NCBI GenBank assembly: GCA_051745935.1
Contig: JBNJEM010000282.1
Coordinates: 1-9,610 of the forward strand
Direction of reading: 5' to 3'
From: JBNJEM01 sp051745935
GTDB lineage: Bacteria; Planctomycetota; Planctomycetia; Pirellulales; Pirellulaceae
DNA: 9,610 nucleotides
Under the pieces are notes generated by a model. It had not been told where the DNA came from. It saw only the letters and a program-made list of their open reading frames with translations, and made no database searches. The translations under genes and the position numbers were made by a program. Positions within the stretch are counted from its first letter, which is position 1; every line of letters starts with the position of its first letter. This document shows positions 6,953 to 9,610 of the stretch, piece by piece.

Positions 6953-6969
6953 CACGGGCTCGTCCCGTG
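6953..6969 (+). terminator. Hairpin just after the obgE-coaX-GTPase block
   Basis: Perfect 6-bp inverted repeat CACGGG (6953-6958) and CCCGTG (6964-6969) with a 5-base loop. Three further pairs are possible outside a one-base bulge (TAC-side bases 6949-6951 with 6970-6972). It lies 19 bases after the stop codon. No clean T-run follows, so intrinsic termination is uncertain; it could instead protect the 3' end. Confidence 0.4.
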
Positions 6970-7082
6970 GATCGTTAGGTTCGCTGCTAATCTCACTTTG
7001 AGTAACATGACGAGTCACCCCGCCACGAGCACTCGCGGAGCGAGGGAAACGCCTGGCCATCTCGGCTCGCCGGAGCCCCCCG

Positions 7083-7108
7083 GGGGAGAGACTCGCCGGA
7101 CTCTCCCC
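7083..7108. other. Strong stem-loop in the convergent spacer
   Basis: Perfect 8-bp inverted repeat GGGGAGAG (7083-7090) and CTCTCCCC (7101-7108) with a 10-base loop. It lies between convergent genes, about 150 bases after the MnmE-like gene and about 100 bases beyond the gap stop. A smaller hairpin, CAGGG 7170-7174 with CCCTG 7180-7184, lies closer to gap. Neither has a T-run. They may act as bidirectional transcript ends, but this is not shown by sequence alone. Confidence 0.35.
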
Positions 7109-7208
7109 GCCACGTCACCGACTGGCCCGGTGGCACTTGCCCGGGTTGATTGAACCAACAGGCCACGAACAGGGCGACTCCCTGGGGGACCGCGTCAGCC
7201 GGAGGGCA

Positions 7209-8228
7209 CTAGGTGGAGGCCAATTTCGCAACCAAGTCCACCGTGCGGCAGCTGTATCCCCACTCGTTGTCGTACCAGCTGACCACCTTGACCATCTTGC
7301 CGCCCAACACCTGGGTGAAATCGGAGGCGAACAGGGAGCTGTGGGGGTCGCCGATCACATCGCTGGAGACGATCGGATCCTCGACGTAGCACAGAATGCC
7401 CTTCAAGGGCCCTTCCGCCGCCGCCTTCATCGCGGCATTGATCGCCTCTTTGTCCGCATCCTTCGCGAGATTGGCGGTCAAGTCCACGACACTGCCGGTG
7501 GGGACGGGAACCCGCATCGCGATCCCGGTCAACTTACCCTTGAGTTCCGGGATCACCAAGCCCACCGCCTTCGCGGCGCCGGTGGTGGTTGGAATGATAT
7601 TCAGCGCGGCAGCGCGGGCTCGATACAGGTCCTTGTGTGGAAAGTCCAGAACGCGTTGGTCATTCGTATAGCCGTGAATCGTGGTCATGAGTCCGGACTC
7701 AATCCCGAACGTGTCATGCAACACCTTGGCCACGGGGGCCAAACAGTTGGTCGTGCAACTAGCGTTCGAAACGCACTTCATGTCCCCAGTCAGCTGGTCG
7801 TCGTTCACGCCTAGCACCACGGTCAGATCGGGCTGGTCCTTGGCCGGGGCACTCAAAATGACCTTCTTGGCGCCGGCGTCCAAATGCGTGTCGTAACCGG
7901 GCTTTTCCGAGGTGGCCCGGGAAGTAAAAATCCCGGTACTTTCAACGACCACGTCGATCTTGTTCTCTTTCCAGGGCAACTTCGAGGGATTCGGCTCGGC
8001 CAACGCGAGGATTTTCTTCCCGTCGACCGTCAAGTACTGATCGTCGTACTCCACCGACCCCGCATAACGACGGTGAATGCTGTCGTACTTCAACAACGTG
8101 GCCAGGGTGCGATTGTCGGTCAGGTCGTTAACCGCGACGACCTCGAACTCGTCCGGGCGGCTCATCATGCCGCGAAGTGTCAACCGTCCGATGCGCCCAA
8201 AGCCGTTAATTGCTACACGAATTGCCAC
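7209..8228 (-). CDS. gap: Glyceraldehyde-3-phosphate dehydrogenase, NAD-type
   Basis: This enzyme reversibly oxidises glyceraldehyde 3-phosphate with phosphate and NAD+ to 1,3-bisphosphoglycerate in glycolysis/gluconeogenesis; the family is a cytoplasmic homotetramer. The 339-residue protein is full length. The Rossmann motif INGFGRIGR is at 7-15. The active-site block SNASCTTNC (154-162) carries catalytic Cys158, and His185 sits in TIHGY. RARAAALNIIPTTTGAAKAV (203-222) and SWYDNEWGYS (317-326) are intact. Asp35 in VNDLTD and Pro197 in DFPHKD are the residues that favour NAD+ over NADP+ in this family, so I call it glycolytic rather than photosynthetic-type. The start is GTG at 8228-8226, with AGGAG on the minus strand (8240-8236) 7 bases upstream. 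It is divergent from panB and convergent to the preceding block, and appears monocistronic with a leader of about 155 bases. Confidence 0.97.
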   Translation of the reverse strand: MAIRVAINGFGRIGRLTLRGMMSRPDEFEVVAVNDLTDNRTLATLLKYDSIHRRYAGSVEYDDQYLTVDGKKILALAEPNPSKLPWKENKIDVVVESTGIFTSRATSEKPGYDTHLDAGAKKVILSAPAKDQPDLTVVLGVNDDQLTGDMKCVSNASCTTNCLAPVAKVLHDTFGIESGLMTTIHGYTNDQRVLDFPHKDLYRARAAALNIIPTTTGAAKAVGLVIPELKGKLTGIAMRVPVPTGSVVDLTANLAKDADKEAINAAMKAAAEGPLKGILCYVEDPIVSSDVIGDPHSSLFASDFTQVLGGKMVKVVSWYDNEWGYSCRTVDLVAKLAST

Positions 8229-8392
8229 GATCTTTCTCCTTCCAAAGAACTTGGGACCAAAACCGCAATGCCTCGGCAGGCAATCTCTCCATGAGGGCGA
8301 CCGCCGGACGCCGCCCCCACCGCTGCTCGCTTTCGCCTGACCGTTACGCTGGCTCGTACACCGATCTCGCCCGACGTCACGAAGAATCGGAG

Positions 8393-8421
8393 ATTATAGT
8401 GAGCTGACAGGGAGTCAGCAA
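8393..8421 (-). promoter_or_regulatory. Candidate gap promoter
   Basis: On the minus strand: TTGCTG (8421-8416), an exact 17-bp spacer, then a perfect TATAAT (8398-8393). The start of transcription would be near 8386, giving a leader of about 155 bases before the GTG. Of the promoter-like sites in this window it has the best -10 and spacing. The spacer overlaps a perfect inverted repeat (8403-8419). Confidence 0.6.
8403..8419. promoter_or_regulatory. Palindrome within the gap promoter, possible operator
   Basis: GCTGACAGGGAGTCAGC is a perfect inverted repeat with 6-base arms and a 5-base centre. It covers most of the spacer and four bases of the -35 element of the gap promoter. Dimeric repressors typically bind sites placed like this; which regulator, if any, is unknown. 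Confidence 0.4.
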
Positions 8422-8478
8422 CCGGCCAGAAACGGGCAAACGAAGGAGAGCCCCCGGAACCTGTCCCGAGATTCGGAT

Positions 8479-8508
8479 ATACCGGTGGCGGATGACTTGG
8501 TCCGCCGC
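8479..8508 (+). repeat. Dispersed intergenic repeat, copy 3 (degraded)
   Basis: Thirty bases starting ATACCGGTGGCGGATGACTT match the first 30 of copy 2 at 27 positions, after which similarity stops. One frame reads DIPVADDLVRR, against YIPVADDFLRR in copy 2. It lies between the gap and panB promoters. Confidence 0.65.
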
Positions 8509-8638
8509 AGGCCACTTGTATAGTCCCGCACGCCGCGGGGCAGCGGCGTCGTGGCTCTGAGGGTGCCCCGTATCCAGAGCGGCACGGCGACGAGCAGGCG
8601 TGCTTCCGCCACGCCGCTCCATATTGCCCGGTTCACTT

Positions 8639-8668
8639 TTGACCGCAAGAATGCGACACTGGTATTGT
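8639..8668 (+). promoter_or_regulatory. Candidate panB promoter
   Basis: TTGACC (8639-8644), an 18-bp spacer, then TATTGT (8663-8668), preceded by TGG (8660-8662), which forms an extended -10. The predicted start near 8675 gives a leader of about 29 bases before the panB ATG. Match: 5 of 6 at -35 and 4 of 6 at -10. Confidence 0.45.
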
Positions 8669-8703
8669 ATACGTGTACCTTCCGACTCTAGCGAGTGTAT
8701 CTC

Positions 8704-9504
8704 ATGGCCGACAAGCCTCACCGAATGACAGTCCCACGATTCATGTCCTTGAAAGCCAAAGGACAACGCATCAGCATGTTGACCGCCTACGACTTTCCCT
8801 TGGCGAAGATATTGGACGAGGCGGGTGTCGATGCGGTGTTAGTCGGAGACACGGTGTCGATGGTGGTCCAAGGCCACGACAACACCCTGCACGTGACTCT
8901 TGACGATATCATTTACCATGCGGAAATGGTGGGCCGCGCCGTCCATCGAGCCTTGGTCGTGGTGGACATGCCATTTCCGACATTCCAGATCTCTCGGTCC
9001 GCGGCCATTGCCAACGCGGCTCGCATCCTTCAAGAAACCCGCTGCCAGGCCGTCAAGCTGGAGGGGACCCGCGAGCAAGCGGACACAGTCGCCGCGCTGG
9101 TCGGAGCCGGCATTCCAGTGATGGGCCATGTCGGCTTGCGCCCCCAGACCATCCACCAAATGGGCGGATATAAGATCCATCGCGACACGGCTAGGTTGCT
9201 GGCGGACGCCCGGGCTATTCAAGACGCCGGCGCCTTTGCCCTCGTGCTCGAATGCGTGCCCGCCCACGTCGCCGCTCAAATCACCGAGCAGTTAACGATC
9301 CCGACCATCGGCATCGGCGCCGGCCCGCAATGCGACGGCCAGGTCTTGGTCGCCCACGACTTGTTAGGGTTGACAAGCGGACGGGTGCCGCGGTTCGTTC
9401 ACCAGTACGCCAACGTCAAGCAGGTCGTGCATGATGCGGTCAGCCAGTATTGCCGCGATGTGACGAACGGCACGTTTCCCGGCCCCGCTCAGACCTTGGC
9501 ATAG
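8704..9504 (+). CDS. panB: 3-methyl-2-oxobutanoate hydroxymethyltransferase (ketopantoate synthase)
   Basis: PanB transfers a hydroxymethyl group from 5,10-methylenetetrahydrofolate to 3-methyl-2-oxobutanoate, giving ketopantoate, the first committed step of pantothenate synthesis in the cytoplasm. The 266-residue protein is full length for this TIM-barrel family (about 260-280). Motifs in order: MLTAYD (25-30), LVGDT (46-50) with Mg-binding Asp49, VVDMPF (86-91) with Asp88, VKLEG (117-121) with Glu120, GHVGLRPQ (141-148), LECVP (182-186) with the likely catalytic Glu183, IGIGAG (202-207), CDGQVLVAHDLLG (210-222). The start at 8704 gives MADKPHRMTV, the usual N-terminal layout; a GTG at 8695 would add three residues. 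Shine-Dalgarno is weak. The partner panC is not in the window. It shares the coenzyme A pathway with coaX but lies in a separate unit. Confidence 0.97.
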   Translation: MADKPHRMTVPRFMSLKAKGQRISMLTAYDFPLAKILDEAGVDAVLVGDTVSMVVQGHDNTLHVTLDDIIYHAEMVGRAVHRALVVVDMPFPTFQISRSAAIANAARILQETRCQAVKLEGTREQADTVAALVGAGIPVMGHVGLRPQTIHQMGGYKIHRDTARLLADARAIQDAGAFALVLECVPAHVAAQITEQLTIPTIGIGAGPQCDGQVLVAHDLLGLTSGRVPRFVHQYANVKQVVHDAVSQYCRDVTNGTFPGPAQTLA

Positions 9505-9610
9505 TGTCACAGTGGGGTGAGGAAAAACTCCAAGTCGTTGCCATCCATATTGTTGCGCCGTTCGTTTCGCCGGTATTGAGACGAAAGGACCTCTAAGAGA
9601 CCTAAAAAAC
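9505..9610. other. Region after panB, no gene seen
   Basis: About 106 bases to the window edge without a recognisable gene, clear terminator or RNA. A GAAAGGA stretch near 9583-9589 could serve as a ribosome-binding site for a gene beginning beyond the edge; this is only a possibility. Confidence 0.3.

Larger units (their letters stand above)
8229..8703. other. Divergent gap-panB regulatory region
   Basis: A 475-bp region between divergent genes. Going from gap to panB it holds the long gap leader, the gap promoter with an embedded palindrome (8393-8421) and repeat copy 3 (8479-8508). Two potential stem-loops follow (GCTCTG 8554-8559 with CAGAGC 8575-8580; GGCGTG 8597-8602 with CACGCC 8610-8615), then a candidate panB promoter (8639-8668). 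No credible gene lies within it. Confidence 0.6.

Noticed and set aside
6840..7010. Frameshift explaining the short MnmE-like C-terminus
   Set aside because: I read the other plus-strand frames downstream and found no C-x-G-K ending or MnmE-like helices.
7137..7814. 225-codon frame antisense to gap
   Set aside because: The sense strand encodes a complete GAPDH; this frame is rich in His, Gly and Arg as expected of an antisense shadow.
1..9610. Mobile element, CRISPR array or defence system
   Set aside because: No transposase, integrase, regularly spaced repeats or defence-type domains appear; coding content is housekeeping plus two unknown proteins.

Overview
The window reads as chromosomal core-metabolism and translation DNA from a GC-rich bacterium. 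The best guess is Planctomycetota, perhaps a Pirellula/Rhodopirellula relative. Support is indirect: the Obg GTPase has a HLIEPFPMDG stretch and a TKGE G4 box that I associate with planctomycete Obg proteins; two secreted or poorly conserved proteins sit among housekeeping genes; intergenic regions are long; and several starts lack a Shine-Dalgarno sequence. No database search was possible.

Layout. Positions 1-915 hold the 3' part of an unrecognised gene cut by the window edge. A gene-poor stretch of about 980 bp follows, with a good candidate promoter near 1301-1330 and one copy of a short dispersed repeat. Next come a secreted protein of unknown function (1896-2870) and rpmA (ribosomal protein bL27, 3063-3308). 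A 432-bp spacer carrying a second repeat copy leads into a tightly packed block: obgE (ribosome-assembly GTPase), coaX (type III pantothenate kinase) and a shortened MnmE-like GTPase (3741-6933). These three overlap by 4 bp and 1 bp, so they are very probably co-transcribed and translationally coupled. Convergent to them, across a hairpin-containing spacer, is gap (NAD-type GAPDH, minus strand, 7209-8228). Its promoter at 8393-8421 contains a perfect 17-bp palindrome. The divergent region between gap and panB holds a third, more degraded repeat copy and a candidate panB promoter. panB (8704-9504) is complete.

How the genes fit together. coaX and panB both serve coenzyme A synthesis: PanB makes ketopantoate and CoaX phosphorylates pantothenate. 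They lie in separate transcription units. rpmA, obgE and the MnmE-like gene belong to translation and ribosome biogenesis. gap is central glycolysis/gluconeogenesis.

I found no defence system, mobile element, CRISPR array or obvious new multi-gene system. The most interesting items are the three-copy intergenic repeat (two copies differ at 1 of 39 bases), the MnmE-like GTPase that lacks the C-terminal catalytic-cysteine region, the palindrome inside the gap promoter, and the long promoter-bearing region with hairpins between the first two genes.
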